DNA of 64,000 bases from NCBI GenBank assembly GCA_947172415.1, contig OX359202.1, positions 3,942,001-4,006,000 of the forward strand, read 5' to 3'. This document shows, piece by piece, positions 1 through 14,461 of the stretch. Made by a program: the position numbers and the translations under genes. Source of the stretch: Chondrosia reniformis (taxonomy: Eukaryota; Porifera; Demospongiae; Chondrillida; Chondrillidae). Each line of letters starts with the position of its first letter. The stretch's first letter is position 1. Below the pieces are notes generated by a model that saw only the letters and a list, made by a program, of their open reading frames with translations, had not been told where the DNA came from and ran no database searches.

Positions 1-3000
1 TCTTTAGTAGTTGTAGGTACTAGCTGAATGTAAAAGTTGTATGTACTAATTGTTTGTTGTATTTGTATGTACAAGTTGTATGTACTAGTTATGTACCACT
101 TGTATAGACTAGTTGCATGCATATACTAGTTATAAATAAATGCAATCCACTAGTTGTATATATAAGTTCTACTTTCTGGTGTTATGTACTCGTTCTATGA
201 ACTAGTCATATGTACTAGTTTACAGTTGTATGTTTTAGTTGTATGTACAAATTGTATGCATGAGCTGTATGTACTAGTTGACTGTACCATTCATAATTAC
301 TAGGTATATGTGTATTTACTAGTTATATGTAGTAGATTTATGTACTAGTTATCTGGCCTAGTTGTTTGTCCTAGTTGTATGGACTAGTTTAATGTACTAG
401 GTGTATGTACTAGTTGTATGTGCTAGTCGCATGTACCAGTTATACGTACTAGTTACTAGTTGTATGAACTAGTTGTACCTATTAATTTTATGTACTAGTT
501 GTATGTACTAGTTGAATGTAAATACCAGTAATATGTACTAATTAAAAGTACTAATTTTATATATATACTAGTTGTATGTACTAGTTTCTGGTTGTATTTA
601 CAAGTTTTATGTACTAGTTGTATGTACTATGTGGATGCACTATTTATTTGAACTAGTTATATTTTTATGTATTAGTTATATGTAGTAGGTGTTTTTTCTA
701 GTTATACAAGTTGTATGCACTAACTGTATGTACTAGTTGTATGTACTATTTATATTTTCTAGGTATATGCATATGTACTCGTTATATGTAGTAGGTGTAT
801 GTACTAGTTATATGTCCTAGTTGTTTGTGCTAGTTGTACTTACGAGTTGAATGGACTAGTTGTATGTTCAAGTATTATGTACTCGTTCTGTGAATTAGTT
901 GTATGTACTAGTTTCTAGTTGTATATACTAGTTGTATGTACTTTTTGTATGTACTAGTTTTATGTACTAGGTGTATATGACTATTTTTATATAGTAGTTT
1001 TATGTGTATGTACTGGTTATATGTAGTAGTTGTATGTACCAGTTGTTTGTGCTAGTTTCCTGTACTTGTTGTATGTGCTAGCTAATTGTAGGTTCTAGTA
1101 CCAGTTATAGTATGTACTAAGTAGGAAATAGTTGTTTGTCCTAGTTCTATGTACTAGTATTAGTTATATTTACCAGATGTAAGTATTGGTTGTATGCATT
1201 AGTTGGATGTAGTAGTTGTATGTACTATTTGTATGTACTATGTGCATGTACTATTTATAAGTACCAGTTATATGTATGTAGTAGCTATATGTTTGTGAAC
1301 TAGTTATATATACTAGTTGTATGCACTAGCTGTATGTACTAGTTGTATGTACTATTTATAATTACAAGGTATATGTGTATTTACTAGTTATAAGTAGTTG
1401 GTGTATGTACTAGTTATATATCCTAGTTGTTTGTCCTAGTTGTATGTACTAGTTGTATGTACTAATTGTAAATACTAGTTGTTTGTATATAAAAGTTGTA
1501 TGAACAAGTTAAATGTCCTGGTTATATATACTATGTGGATGCACTATTCATATTTACTAGTTATATATTTATATACTAATTATATGTAGTAAGTGTGTAG
1601 GTCCTAGTTTTATGTACTCGTTCTATGTACTAGTAGTTGTATGAACTACCTCTATGTACTAAGTTTATGTATTATTTATATGTACTAGTTATATTTTTCT
1701 GTTTTAGTTATATATGGTAGATTGTGTATTAGTTATATGTACTAATTACAAGTACTAGTTGTATGTACTAGTGGTATGTACAAGTGCTAGGTTCTTGTAC
1801 TAGTTATACTAGGTGCAAGGAAGGTACTACTTGTATGTACTAGATACTAGTTGTGTGTACTAGTACATACAACTGTATGTACTAGTGGTATGTACTATTT
1901 ATAATTATTAGGTAAAAGTGTATATACTAGTTATATGTAGTAGGTGTATGTACTCTTTTTATGTCCAAGTTGTGTTTCCTAGTTGTGTATAGTAGTTATG
2001 TACTAGTTGAATATACAAGTTGTACGTTCTAGTATTATGTACTCATTCTGTGAGCTAGTTGTACATACTTATTTCTAGTTGTATGTACTAGTTGTATGTG
2101 CTAGTTTTATGTACTAGTTGGATTTACTAGTTGTATGTACTATTAATAATTACAAGGTATGTGTATTTACTAGTTATATGTAGTAGGTGTATGTACTAGT
2201 TATATCTCCTAGCTATTTGTCGTAGTTGTATAGACTAGTTGAATGTTCTAGTTGTATGTACTAATTGTATGTACTAGTTGTGGGTCCTATTTGGTATGTA
2301 CTAGTTGTATGTACTAGATGCATGTACTATATAGTTGTATGTTCTAATTGTATATACTACTTTTATTCACTGGTTTTATGTACTAGTCCTAGTTATATTT
2401 AGTAGTTGTAGGAACTAGCTGTATGTACTAGTTGTATGTACTATTCATGATTACTAGGTATATGTGTATTTACGAGTTATATGTAGTAGATGTATGTACT
2501 AGTTATATGTCCTAGTTGTTTGTCCTAGTTGTATGGACTAATTGAATGTACTAGTTGTATGTGCTAATTGTATGTGCTAGGTGTGTGTGCTATTTGGTAT
2601 GTACTAGTTGTATGTACTATTTGTATGTACTAGTTATGTACCAGTTGTACATAATAGTTGTATGTATATACTAATTGTTAATATTAGCTAAGCACTAGAT
2701 GTATATTCAAGTCGTATTTTCTCTATAGTATTATGTACTCGTTCTATGAACTAGTAGTATTTACTAGTTTCTAGTTCTTTGTACTAGTTGTATGAACTAG
2801 TTTTATGAACTGGTTGTGTGTACTGTTTATATGTACTAGTTATATGTACCAGTTATATGTACTAGTTTTTATGTACTAGTAGTATGTACTAGTTACATTT
2901 ACTAGCAGTATGTACTATTTGTGTGTTGTAATTGTAAACACTAGTTGTATGTACTAGTTGTAGGTTCTAGTACTAGTTAAACTATGTACTCGGTAGGTAC

Positions 3001-4583
3001 TATATAGTTATATGTACTAGAAACTCCTTGTATGTACTTGTTATATAAAGTTGTTTTATGACCTAGTTGTATATACCAGTTGAATGTACCATTTGTATGT
3101 CCTAGCTGATTGTACTATTTACTAGTTTTATGTACAAGTTGTGTGTAGTAGTTCAATGTACTGGTTTAATGTTTTCGTTACTATTTGTATGTACTAGTTA
3201 TATGTACTAATTTTATCTACTAATTGTATTTACAAGTTGCATGTACGTGTTGTGCGTACTAGTTCAATGTACTAGTTGGATGTACTCGTTACTAGTTGTT
3301 AGTAGTAGTTGTATGTACTAGTTGTATTTATTAGTTGCTAGTACGATTCGTATGTCCTATTTGAATGTACTAGTTGGATGTACTAGTTAATAGTTGTATG
3401 GTCTAGTTGTATGTACTAGTTGTATGTACTATTTGTATGTACAAAAGTGTATATACAAATTGTATATACTAGGTGTATGTAGTAGTTGTAGGTTCTAATT
3501 GTTTAAACTAGTTCTATGTACTAATTGTATGTACTAGTTATGTACTAGTCATATGAACTAGTTGTAAGTACCAGTTGTTTGTACTATGTGTATTTTGTGT
3601 ATTTACCAGTTGTTGATACTTGTACTAGTTGTTGATTCTTGTACTAATTGTATGTATTAGATACTTGTTTCATGTACTAGTTGTATAGACTAGTTTTATG
3701 AACTAGTTGTGTGTACTCTTTATATGTACTAGTTTTTTGTACTAGTAGTGTGTACTAGTTATATTTACTAGCTGTATGCACTATTTGTGTACTAATTGTA
3801 TGCACTAGTTGTATGTACTAGTGGTATATATTTACTCAATACTATTTGTATGTACTAGTCGAATGTAGTAGTTATTTGTACTAGTTGAATGTATAAGTAG
3901 TGTGTAATTGTTGTATGTACTAGTTATATGAACTGGTTGTATGTACTATTTGTATGTACAAGTTGTATGTACTAGTTGTATGTAATATTGCCTAATTGTA
4001 TGTAATAGTTGTATATACTAGATGTTTTAACTAGTTTTTTTGGTTCTAGTACAAGTAATACTAGGTACTAGGAATGAACTAGGTCTATGAACTACTTGTT
4101 TGTTTGTGTGAACTAGTTTTCTGTACTAGTTGTATGTATTATATTTATATACTAGTTATATGTGTATGTACTAGTCATATGTACTAGTTATATGTACTAG
4201 GTATAGGTACTAGTTGCATGTACTAGTTGCATGTACTAGTTGTAGGTTCTAGTCAAAATTATACTAGGTACTAGGGAGTTACTAGTTGTAAATACTGGAC
4301 ACTAGTTGTATATACTAGTTATATGTACTCTTTAAATGTACTAGTTGTATGTATTAGTTGTATGTACTACATATATGTACTCGTTACATTTGTATGTGTG
4401 TATGTACTAGTTATTTGTACTAGTTATATATACTAGTTGTACGTACTATTTATATGTTCTATATATATGTGTATGTACTAGGTATATGTACTACTTGTAT
4501 GTACTAGTCCCATGTACTAGTTATTTGTACTAGTTTCCAGTTGTATGAATTAGTTGTACCTATTAATTTTATGAATTAGTTGT
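1..4583. repeat. 13-bp satellite array, part 1
   Basis: Almost every 13 bases a variant of TACTAGTTGTATG recurs (ACTAGT core, then GTATGTA). The unit is degenerate, with substitutions and short insertions throughout. Longer phrases, such as one with GGTTCTAGTACTAGTTATAC followed by AGGAAGGTACTAG, reappear every few hundred to few thousand bases, which points to higher-order repeat structure. The array runs off the left edge, so its full size is unknown. I see no gene in it; open frames here are by-products of the repeat. Confidence 0.95.
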
Positions 4584-5300
4584 ATAAAAAATCTAAGATA
4601 CCATTTTCCTACATGCTATATGCCTAGTTTGTAAAAGAGCCTATAGGGGAACTAAACCTAAAGAGAGCTTTAGATGAAGATACAGGAGTCTTTTCTTCCT
4701 TCTTTTACCTTCTTTCATCTTCTTCTCCACTGGGTCAGACAGCCGTTTCTGGGAATTCCACCCTTCATCCGTGATCCTGGGAGTCTTTGTCTTTTTCTTT
4801 ATCTTGATCTTCTGTGAATCCTTGGTTCTCTATGCTAGGGGCCTTATATACACTATTTTGGCCCCAAAGGTTAAATAAGGTGTTAACAAAGACACATGAT
4901 GAAATTTAATTTTAGGAAAGGAATGTAGGTCCAATTAACCTTTATGAATTAATTATAAATCTATTAGTATTCTTGCTTGTATAGATAAAACAGACTCAGC
5001 ATAACTATAGACACAAGTAGGACATATTACATAAGTCTACCCTTAGATCTTCTAGTAGTAACATTTCTTTGGAGGTGGGGTAACACAATATGGGGTTACA
5101 CAAGACAGTCCTTAAGCATACTAGCTACTTTTTGCTTATACTTGATTCTAACTAGAGGCTGCCGGGATAGGAAGGTTTTAAAGGGTAATTTTAGCTTAAA
5201 GTATTTGTAACCATGCTTAATAAGCCTACTTCATAACAGCAAACTTTTAGCCTGAAAACTGGAGAAGTCACTACATATTCTGTAATACCTAATTAGTTGT
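4584..5300. mobile_element. Interspersed element F, copy 1 (non-autonomous, inside the satellite)
   Basis: This non-satellite insert starts with ATACCATTTTCCTACATGC followed by a pyrimidine-rich stretch. The same sequence recurs in inverted orientation at about 35030-35590 and as ends or pieces at 38655-38770, 44067-45050, 53965-54200 and 59118-59540. No transposase-like reading frame is visible. It is probably a MITE-like or otherwise non-autonomous DNA element. Satellite resumes on the other side. Confidence 0.7.
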
Positions 5301-8300
5301 GAAATGAAGACATACTAGTTGCAATATGTACTAGTTAATAGTTGTGTGAACTAGTTGTACGACCTAATTGTAAATACTAGTTGTATGAACTAGTTGTTTG
5401 TATATAATAGTTGTATGAACTAATAAAATGTACTAGTTTTATATATATACCAGTTGTATGTACAACTTTCTAGTTGCATGTACTAGTTTTATGTACTAGT
5501 TATATATACTATATGGATGCACTATTCATATGTTCTAGTTATATATTTAATATGTAGTAGGTGTGAACTAGTTATAGGTCCTAGTTTTATGTACTCGTTC
5601 TATGTATTAGTAGTTGTATGAACTACTAATGTGTACTATGTTTATGTACCATTCATATGTACTAGTTATATTTTCATGTATTAGGTATATGTGGTAGATA
5701 TGTGAACTAGTTATATGTACTAGTTGCAAGTACTAGTTGTATATACCAGTTGTATGTACTAGTTGTATGTATATACTAGTTGTATGTACTAGCTATGTAC
5801 AGGTTGTGTGTTCTAGGTGTATGTACTAGTTGTATGTACTAGTTGTATGTACAAGTGGTAGGTTTTTGTACTAGTTAAACTAGGTGCTAGGAAGGTACTA
5901 GTTGTATGTACTAGATACTAGTTTTATGTACTAGTTGTATATGCTAGTTGTATGTACTATTTATAATTATTAGGTAAAAGTGTATGTATTAGTTATATGT
6001 AGTAGCTAAGTGTATGTATGTCCTAGTTGTTTTTCCTAGTTGTGTGTAGTAGTTATGTACTAGTTGAATATACAAGTTGTACGTTCTAGTATTATGTACT
6101 CATTCTGTGAGCTAGTTGTATATACTAGTTTCTAGTTTTATGTTGTAGTTGTATGTGCTAGTTTTATGTACTAATTGTATGTATTAGTTTTTGGGTACTA
6201 TTTAGTATGTACTAGTTGTATGTACTAGTTGCATGTACTAGTTTTAAGTACTTATTGTAAGAACTAGTTGTATTCACTAGTTTTATGTACTAGTCCTAGT
6301 TATATTTAGTTGTTGTAGGTACTAGCTGTATGTAAAAGTTGTATGCAATAGTTGTATGTACTAATTGTTTGTTCTATTTGCATGTACTAGTTGTTGGTTC
6401 GAGTCCCAGTTGCATTAGGTACTAGGGAGGTGCTAGTTGTACGTATTAGATACTAATTGTATGTACTAGTTGTATGTACTAATCGCATGCACTAATTATA
6501 TTTACTATATAGTTTCTAATTTTTGAACTAGTTATACCTACGAATTTTATGTACTACTTGTATGTACTAGTTGTATGTACTAGTTGTATTTCCTAATTGT
6601 ATGTACACTTACTCTGTACTAGTTGTATATTTATACTAGTTGTATGTACTAACTTTGTACTAGTTGTATGTACTAGTTTTTTGAACGAATTGTAGGTTTT
6701 GTACAAGTTATACTAGGAACTAGGAAGGAATTCGTTCTAAATACTACTTGTTTGTTAGTTTGAACTAGTTTTATGTTCTAATTCTTTGTACTAGTTGTAT
6801 GTACTAGTTGTAGGTTCAAGTCCTAGTTATATTAGGAACTAGGGAGGTGCTAGTTGTATGTACTAGATACTAATTGTATGTACTAGTTGTATGTACCAGT
6901 TGTGTGTAATTGTCCTAGTTGTATGTACTATTTATATGTAATATATATATGTTTATGTACTAGGTATATATCCTATTTGTATGTACTAGCTGTATGTGCT
7001 GGTTGTATGTACTAATTGTATGTACTTGTTGTATGTACTAATACTAGTTATACTTACTAGTTGTAGGTGCTAGTTGTATGTACAAGTTGTATGTGGTAGT
7101 TGTATGTACTAATTGTATGTACTAGTTGGATATCCTAGTTGTATGTACTAGTTGTATATACTAGAAATGAACCAGTTGTTTGTACAAGAGGTATGCACTA
7201 GTTGTTTGTACTAGCTATATACTAGTTTAATGAAGTTATTGTATGTTCTAGTTGTATGTAATAGTCGCATGTACTAGTTACTAGTTGTGTGAACCAGTTA
7301 TACCTACTAATTTTATGTACTCGTTGTATGTACTCATTGTATGTTTAAACTAGTTTTAGGTACTCGTTAAATGTATTAGTGTTATATATATACTAGTTGT
7401 ATAGATTAGTTTCTAGTTGTATATACTAGTTTTATGTACCCATGCTATGTACTAGTTGTATGGACTATTTATATAAATAATTACAAGGTATATGTTAATT
7501 TACTAGTTATATGTAGTTGGAGTATGTACTGGTATATATCCTAGTTGTTTGTCCTAGTTGTATGTACTAGTTGAATCTGCTAGTTATATGTACTAGTTAC
7601 TAGTTGTATGAACTAGTTGTACTTACTAATTGTAAATACTAGTTGTATTAACTCAATTGTATGTACTGGTTTTATGAACTAGTTGTAAGTACTGGTTATA
7701 TGTACTAGTTAATAGTTGTGTGAACTAGTTTTACGACCTAATTTTAAATACTAGTTGTATGAACTAGTTTTTTGTATATAATAGTTGAATGAACTAGTTA
7801 AATGTACTAGTTATATTTACTCTATGGATGCACTATTCATATGTACTAGTTATATATTTATGTACTATTTATATGTACTAGTTATTTTTCATGTTTTATT
7901 TATATGTGGTAGATGTGTGTACTAGTTATATGTACCTGTTGCAAGTACTAGTTGTATGTATTAGAATTTATGGACTAGTTCTAGTTATATGTACTAGTTG
8001 CAAGTACTAGTTGTAGGTTCTAGTTGTATGTGCTAGTTGTATGTATATACTAGTTGTATGTACTAGCTATGTACAGGTTGCATCTTCTAGTTGTATGTAC
8101 TAATTGTATGTACAAGTGTTAGGTTCTTTTACTAGTTATACTAGGTGCTAGGAAGGTACTAGTTGTATGTAGTAGATACTAGTTGTATGTACTAGTTGTA
8201 TGAACTACATGTATGTACTATTTATAATTATTAGGTTAAAGTGTATGTCCTAGTTATATGTAGTAGGTGTATGTACTATTTATATATCCTAGTTGTTTTT

Positions 8301-11300
8301 CCTAGTTGTTTGTAGCAGTCATGTACTATTTGAATATACAAGTTGGACGTTCTAGTATTATGTACTCATTATGTGAACTAGTTGTATATACTAGTTTCTA
8401 GTTGTATGTACTAGTTGTATGTACTCGTTGTATGTACTAATTGGATGTACTAGTTGTATTCACTAGTTTTATGTGCTAGTCCTAGTTATATTTAGTAGTT
8501 GTAGGTACTACCTGTATAAAAGTTGTATGTAATAGTTGTATGTACTAATTGTTTGTTCTATTTGTATATACAAGTTGTATGTACTAGTTATGTACCAGTT
8601 GTATGTACTACTTGTATGTATTTACTAGTTATAAATAATAGCTATGCACTAGTTTTATATGCAAGTTGTACGTTCTAGTATTATGTACTCATTATGTGAA
8701 CTAGTTGTATATACTAGTTTCTAGTTGTATGTACTAGTTGTATGTACTCGTTGTATGTACTAATTGGATGTACTAGTTGTATTCACTAGTTTTATGTACT
8801 AGTCTTAGTTATATTTAGTAGTTGTAGGTACTACCTGTATAAAAGTTTTATGTAATAGTTGTATGTACTAATTGTTTGTTCTATTTGTATAAACAAGTTG
8901 TATGTACTAGCTATGTACCAGTTGTATCTACTACTTGTATGTATTTACTAGTAGCTATGAATCACTTGTATATACAAGTTGTACCTTCTAGTATTATGTA
9001 CTCGTTCTATGAACTAGTTTTATGTACTAGTTTATAGTTGTATGTACTAGTTCAATGTACTAGTTTTATGTGCTAGTTTTATGTACTAATTACTAGTTGT
9101 ATGAACTAGTTGTACCTATTAATTTTATATACTAGTGATCTGTACTAGTTGTATGTTTATACCAATTATATGTACTAATTAATTGTACTAATTATATATA
9201 TGTACTAGTTGTATGTACCGATTTCCAGTTGGATTTACTAGTTTTATGTACTAGTTTTATGTACTATAACTAGCTTAATTTACTAGTTTTAGGTGCTAGT
9301 TGTATGTATTAGTTGTATGTAGTAGTTGGATGTGCTAATGGTATGTACATGTTCAGTGTACTAGTGTTATGTACTAGCTATGTACTAGTTGTATGTTCTA
9401 GTTGTATGCACTAGATACTAGTTGTATGTATATACTATTTATATGTACTAGCTACGTACTGGTTGAATGTTCTAGTTGTATGTACTAGTTGTATGTACAA
9501 GGGGTAGGTTCTTGTCCTTGTTATACTAGGTTCTAGGAAGGTACTAGTTGTATGTACTAGTTGTATGTACTATTTATAATTATTAGGTAAAAGTGTATGT
9601 ACTAGTTATATGTAGTAGGTGTATGTACTATTTATATATCCTAGTTGTTTTTCCTAGTTGTGGGTAGCAGTTATATACTAGTTGAATATACAAGTTGTAC
9701 GTTCTACAATTATGTACTCATTCAGTGAGCTAGTTCTCTATACTAGTTTCTAGTTGTATTTACTACTTGTGTGTACTAGTTTAATGTACTAGTTGTATGT
9801 AGTAGTTGTATGTCCTAGCTGTTTGTCGTAGTTGTATGGACTAGTTGAATGTACTAGTTGTATGTACTAGTTGTATGTACTAGTTGTATTTACTAGTTGA
9901 ATGTACCAGTTGTATGTACTAACTGTATGTACTAGTTGTTTTCACTAGTTGTGGGTACTATTTGGCATGTCCTAGTTGCCTGTACTAGTTGTATGTACTA
10001 AATGTATGTACTAGTTGTATTCACTAGTTTTATGTTCTATTCCTAGTTATATTTAGTATATAGTCGTAATGAACTAGCTGTATGTAAAAGTTGTATGTAA
10101 TAGTTGTAAGTACTAATTGTTTGTTCTATTTGTATGCACTAGTTGTATGTATTAGTTATGTACCGGTTGTATGTACTAGTTGTATGTATATACTAGTTAT
10201 AAATAATAGCTATTCACTAGTTGTATATACAAGTTGTACGTTCTAGTATTATGTATTCCTTCTATGAGCTAGTTGTATTTACTAGTTGTATTAACTAGTT
10301 GTATGTACTATTTGTATGTACTATGTGTATGTACTATTTATAAGTGCCAGTTATATGCGTATTTACTGGTTATATGTTTGTGTACTAGTTGTATGTACTA
10401 ATTGTATACAATAGCTGTATGTAATAGTTGTATGGACTATTCATAATTACTAGGTATATGTGTATTTACTAGTTATATGTAGTAAATGTATGCACTAGTT
10501 ATATGTCCTAGTTGTGTGTTCTAGTTGCATGGACTAGTTGAATGTACCAGTTGTATGTGCTAATTGTATGTGCTAGGTGTGTGTACTATTTGGTATGTAC
10601 TAGTTGTATGTACTATTTGTATGTTACAGTAATGAACCAGTTGTACTTAATAGTTGTATGTATATACTAGTTGTTAATATTAGCTATGTATTAGATGTAT
10701 ATTCAAGTTGTATGTTCTATTTAGTAGTACATACTCGTTCTATGAACTAGTAGTAACTACTAGTTTCTAGTTGTATGTACTAGTTGTAAGTACTAGTTGT
10801 ATGTACTATGTGTAGGTACCAGTTGTTGATTCTTGTACTAGTTATACTATGTACTAGGTAGGTTCTATTTGTATGCACTAGATACTTGGTGCATGTACTA
10901 GTTGTATGAACTAGTTTTATGAACTAGTTGTATGTACTGTTTATATGTACTAGTTTTATGTACCAGTTATATATACTAGTTTTATGTACTAGTAATATGT
11001 ACTAGTTATATTTACAAGCTGTGTGTACCATTTGTGTGTACTAATTGTATGCACTAGTTGTATGTACTAGTTGTAGGTTCTAGTACTAGTTAAACTAGGT
11101 ACTAGATAGGTACTATATAGTTATATGTACTAGAAACTACTTGTATGTACTTGTTATATGCAGTAGTTATATGACCTAGTTGTATATACCAGTTGTATGT
11201 CCTAGTTGTATGTACCAGGTGTATGTCCTGTCTGATTGTACTATTTACTTGTTTTATGTACAAATTGTGGGTAGTAGTTTAGTGTACTAGTTGTATGTTT

Positions 11301-12299
11301 TCGTTACTATTTGTATGTACTAGTTATATGTGCTAATTATATCTACTAATTGTATATACAAGTGCATGTACTAGTTGCATGTACATGTTGAGCGTACCAG
11401 TTCAATGTACTAGTTGTATGTACTCGTTACTAGTTGTTAGTAGTAGTTGTATGTACTAGTTTTATGTACTGGTTCCAGTTATATGTACTAGTTGAAGGTA
11501 ATAGTTGTATTTATTAGTTGCAAGTAAGATTTGTATGTCCTATTTGCATGTACTAGTTGTATGTACTAGTTAATAGTTGTATAGTCTCTAGTTGTATGTA
11601 CTAGTTGTATATACAATTTGTATGAACTAATTGTATGTACAAATTTTTTATACTAGGTGTATGTAGTAGTTGTATTTTCTAATTGCATGTACTAGTTGTA
11701 TGAATTTGTTTTATGAACTTGTTCTATTTATATTTACTAGTTGTAGGTACTAGTTATATGTAGCAGATGTATGTACTATTTGTATCTACTGTTTATATAT
11801 ACTATGTGTATGTACTATTTATATTACCAGTGATATGTATGTAGTAGTTATATGTTTTTGAACGAGTTATATATACTAGTTGTATGCACTAGCTGTATGT
11901 ACTAGTTGTATGTACTATTTATAATTATAATTTATAAGGTATATGTGTATTCACTAGTTATATGTAGTTTGTGTATGTACTAGTTATATATACTAGTTGT
12001 TTTATGAACTAGTTGTATGTACTAGTTGTAAGTACTGGTTGCATGTACTGGTTATATGTACTAGTTAATAGTTGTGTGAACTAGTTTTACGACCTAATTG
12101 TAAATACTAGTTGTATGAACTAGTTGTTTGTATTTAATAGTTGTATGAACTAGTTAAATGAACTAGTTTTGTGTATATATTAGTTGTATGTACTAGTTTC
12201 TAGTTGCATGTACTAGTTTTATGTACTCGTTCTATGTACTAGTAGTAGTGTGAACTACTTGTATTTACTATGTTTATGTTCTATTTATATGGACTAGTT
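5301..12299. repeat. 13-bp satellite array, part 2
   Basis: Continuation of the TACTAGTTGTATG satellite. Blocks of a few hundred bases are nearly identical to other blocks: the stretch beginning at 8347 is repeated about 323 bp later at 8670. Phrases with ACGTTCTAGTATTATGTACT recur at about 2030, 6080, 8350, 8670 and 10240. This indicates growth by unequal exchange of multi-unit blocks. No gene is supported. Confidence 0.95.
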
Positions 12300-12682
12300 A
12301 TTGGGGCGCCGCAGGCGCCCTTATATTGTTTTCAGAAATTATGTTAACGTATGGCTTCCTGTTCGTAGTCTTGTATATATATATCTGTCAAAAAATGGCG
12401 GACGTTCGGCTCGCTTTCGTTTTCTAGCTTAAAATTAGCTTTCTCTTCCTTAGCGTAGAACAGTGAACGAACGAAATGGACTTAAAAACCACCCTTACTA
12501 ATACTATGTAACGTAAAGCTTGCGTAAAAACGTTTTCTACGAGATATGGCCTTGAAAAATTGAAGGTCAACAAGAGTCGATTGGAAATCGGTTAACCGGA
12601 TATCTATGAGAAGAAGCCAAGTAGTTCGAGTTTACTTAGGGGCGCCTGGCGCCCCACGAGTTTTTTAAACTCGAACTACTTG
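12300..12682 (+). mobile_element. GC-hairpin element E, copy 1
   Basis: Unlike the flanking satellite, this insert is shared with 12683-12941, 31020-31323, 34671-34905 (inverted), 27803-27864 (end only) and 42640-42700 (end only). It ends in a strong hairpin at 12618-12682: CAAGTAGTTCGAGTTTA pairs with its exact complement at the far end, enclosing the GC palindrome GGGGCGCCTGGCGCCCC. It has no coding capacity that I recognise, and the class is unknown. Confidence 0.7.
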
Positions 12683-12941
12683 TTTTTCTTGTTAAAATTA
12701 GCTTTCTCTTCCTTAGCGTAGAACATTGAACGAATGAAATGGACTTAAAAACCACCCTCACTAATACCATGTAACGTAAAGCTTGCGCAAAAACGTTTTC
12801 TACGAGATATGGCCTTGAAAATTGACGGCCAACAAGAGTCGATTGCAAATCGGTTAACCGGACTATGAGAACCAGCCAAGTAGTTCGAGTTTACTTAGGG
12901 GCGCCTGGCACCCCACGAGTTTTTTAAACTCGAACTCCTTG
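12683..12941 (+). mobile_element. GC-hairpin element E, copy 2 (tandem)
   Basis: This is a second copy of the same body plus terminal hairpin (12877-12941), directly behind copy 1 and differing by scattered substitutions. Satellite sequence continues immediately after it, so the pair sits as an insertion within the array. Confidence 0.7.
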
Positions 12942-13035
12942 TATTTTTATGTATTAGTTATATGTGGTATATGTGTGTACTAGTTATATGTACTAATTGC
13001 AAGTACTAGTGGTATATACTAGTTTAATGGACTAG
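12942..13035. repeat. 13-bp satellite array, final stretch
   Basis: The last recognisable TACTAGTT-type units; the array ends near 13035 and ordinary AT-rich sequence begins. Confidence 0.8.
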
Positions 13036-13730
13036 TCTTAATACAATAACGTGTTTTGTTATCCTAATAAGCTACTTAGCTAGCTACAGTAGGCCCAGCA
13101 AAACGTTTTATGTCAGAAAACAAATGCACAGCTACATGATGCAAAACTACGAGATATCAGAAACATAGCTATAGCACACTCTGAGGCTGGAAAGATGAAC
13201 TATAGTCGGCAGGGATAGCCGAGTTTGGATCATTCGCCTACACACATAAGAATCGCGGAAGGGTACTAAAATTACCTTGCACTTGGTGAGTCAAAGATGA
13301 AATACAATTCAAGACATCAATATCATATTCCTTCAGAGAACGATTCAAGACATTATATTGGTGTCTTCAATCGTACTTGGAGTCTGAAGGACGACCGTAG
13401 CTATAGCTGGCCGGCAAAACAATAAAGGATTTCCAGGAATCTGATTGGCGCTTGTGATCTGTGCCTTGCACGTGACCAATGGGTTATAAATAAACATTCT
13501 GATAATTATGTATATCTACTTTATAAAAGAATATATACATAACTCTATATATACATATGGGAATATTCTATGCTATTCAACTCTAATTAACCTCCACATA
13601 TTCCATGATAATAAAAGATGTTCTGTCATCATCACTAGTGGATTGGTAGATGGGATTTGGCACTGGTATATCACCATGAAGGCACTCAAATAATGTGATA
13701 CTCACTTTTTAGGGGCTGCCTATGGCAACA
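13036..13730. other. Unassigned AT-rich sequence
   Basis: No gene, strong repeat or transposon domain seen. A 61-codon frame at 13508-13693 has low-complexity, non-protein-like composition and is not supported. Confidence 0.5.
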
Positions 13731-13890
13731 TGTATGCAGTGACCAATAGTAAGTCGAAACCACTCGACTAGATTCAGTAAAATAATAGTCAGTTGAAGCC
13801 ACTCAACTAGATTCGGTAAAAGTTGGGTTGCAATTTGCATGGAGTGACTAATAGTCAGCCGAAGCCATTCGACTAGATTCCATTGCCTAT
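13731..13890 (-). repeat. 66-bp minisatellite, inverted block
   Basis: About 2.5 degenerate units containing GTGACTAATAGTCAG and the reverse of TCTAGTCGAGTGGCTTC. It is inverted relative to the larger block at 14735-15170, so the two blocks form loose arms around 13890-14735. Confidence 0.8.
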
Positions 13891-14150
13891 ATTGTTTTCA
13901 TAACGTGATTTATGTATGGCTTCATGTTAAGGATATATCAGAGAGAACGGTAGTACCTATGTAGGGATGGTACTGGTTGTTTTCTTTTCCCAATACCTCG
14001 GTATAGGAGCGAAATTCCGAATTAGGCCGAAAATCGCCGAAACGAGACTATGTAGAGTTAAATATAGAACAGCCATGCTATAAATTGGCCTTGAAGGCAA
14101 GCGACCGTGTATCGTTCGTAAATGAATGAACTATGAAATCTCCCATTTTC

Positions 14151-14209
14151 GTTTTCTTCTTCATCTTCTTCATCTTCTTCATCTTTTTCATCTTCTTCAT
14201 CTTCTTCGC
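14151..14209 (+). repeat. (CTTCTTCAT)n microsatellite
   Basis: About six tandem copies of CTTCTTCAT with small variation. Confidence 0.85.
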
Positions 14210-14461
14210 CCGCTGTAACTAAAAAACGAAATAAGCCTTCGGACTACTTCTTAAGCGAAATTACTCTAAATTTTCCGGGCTGTATTTTTTTGTAGAAGTG
14301 AGAGCGATAACACTATTATTGAGTATGACACTTTCATGGCTCCAGAGTCAAGACCTCAATAAATTCGCCACTTTAATGACGTCATATCAGTCGAAGATTG
14401 CGAAACCAAAGTGGTTTAAAATACCACGAATTCCTAGCTTATGCTCCATAAAAAGTACAGA

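Noticed and set aside
1-12299. CRISPR-like array of short repeats
   Set aside because: Unit and spacing are one 13-bp tandem repeat with no unique spacers, and the genome is eukaryotic.
12618-12682. Rho-independent terminator-like GC hairpin with T run
   Set aside because: Bacterial terminator logic does not apply; it is the end of a repeated element.
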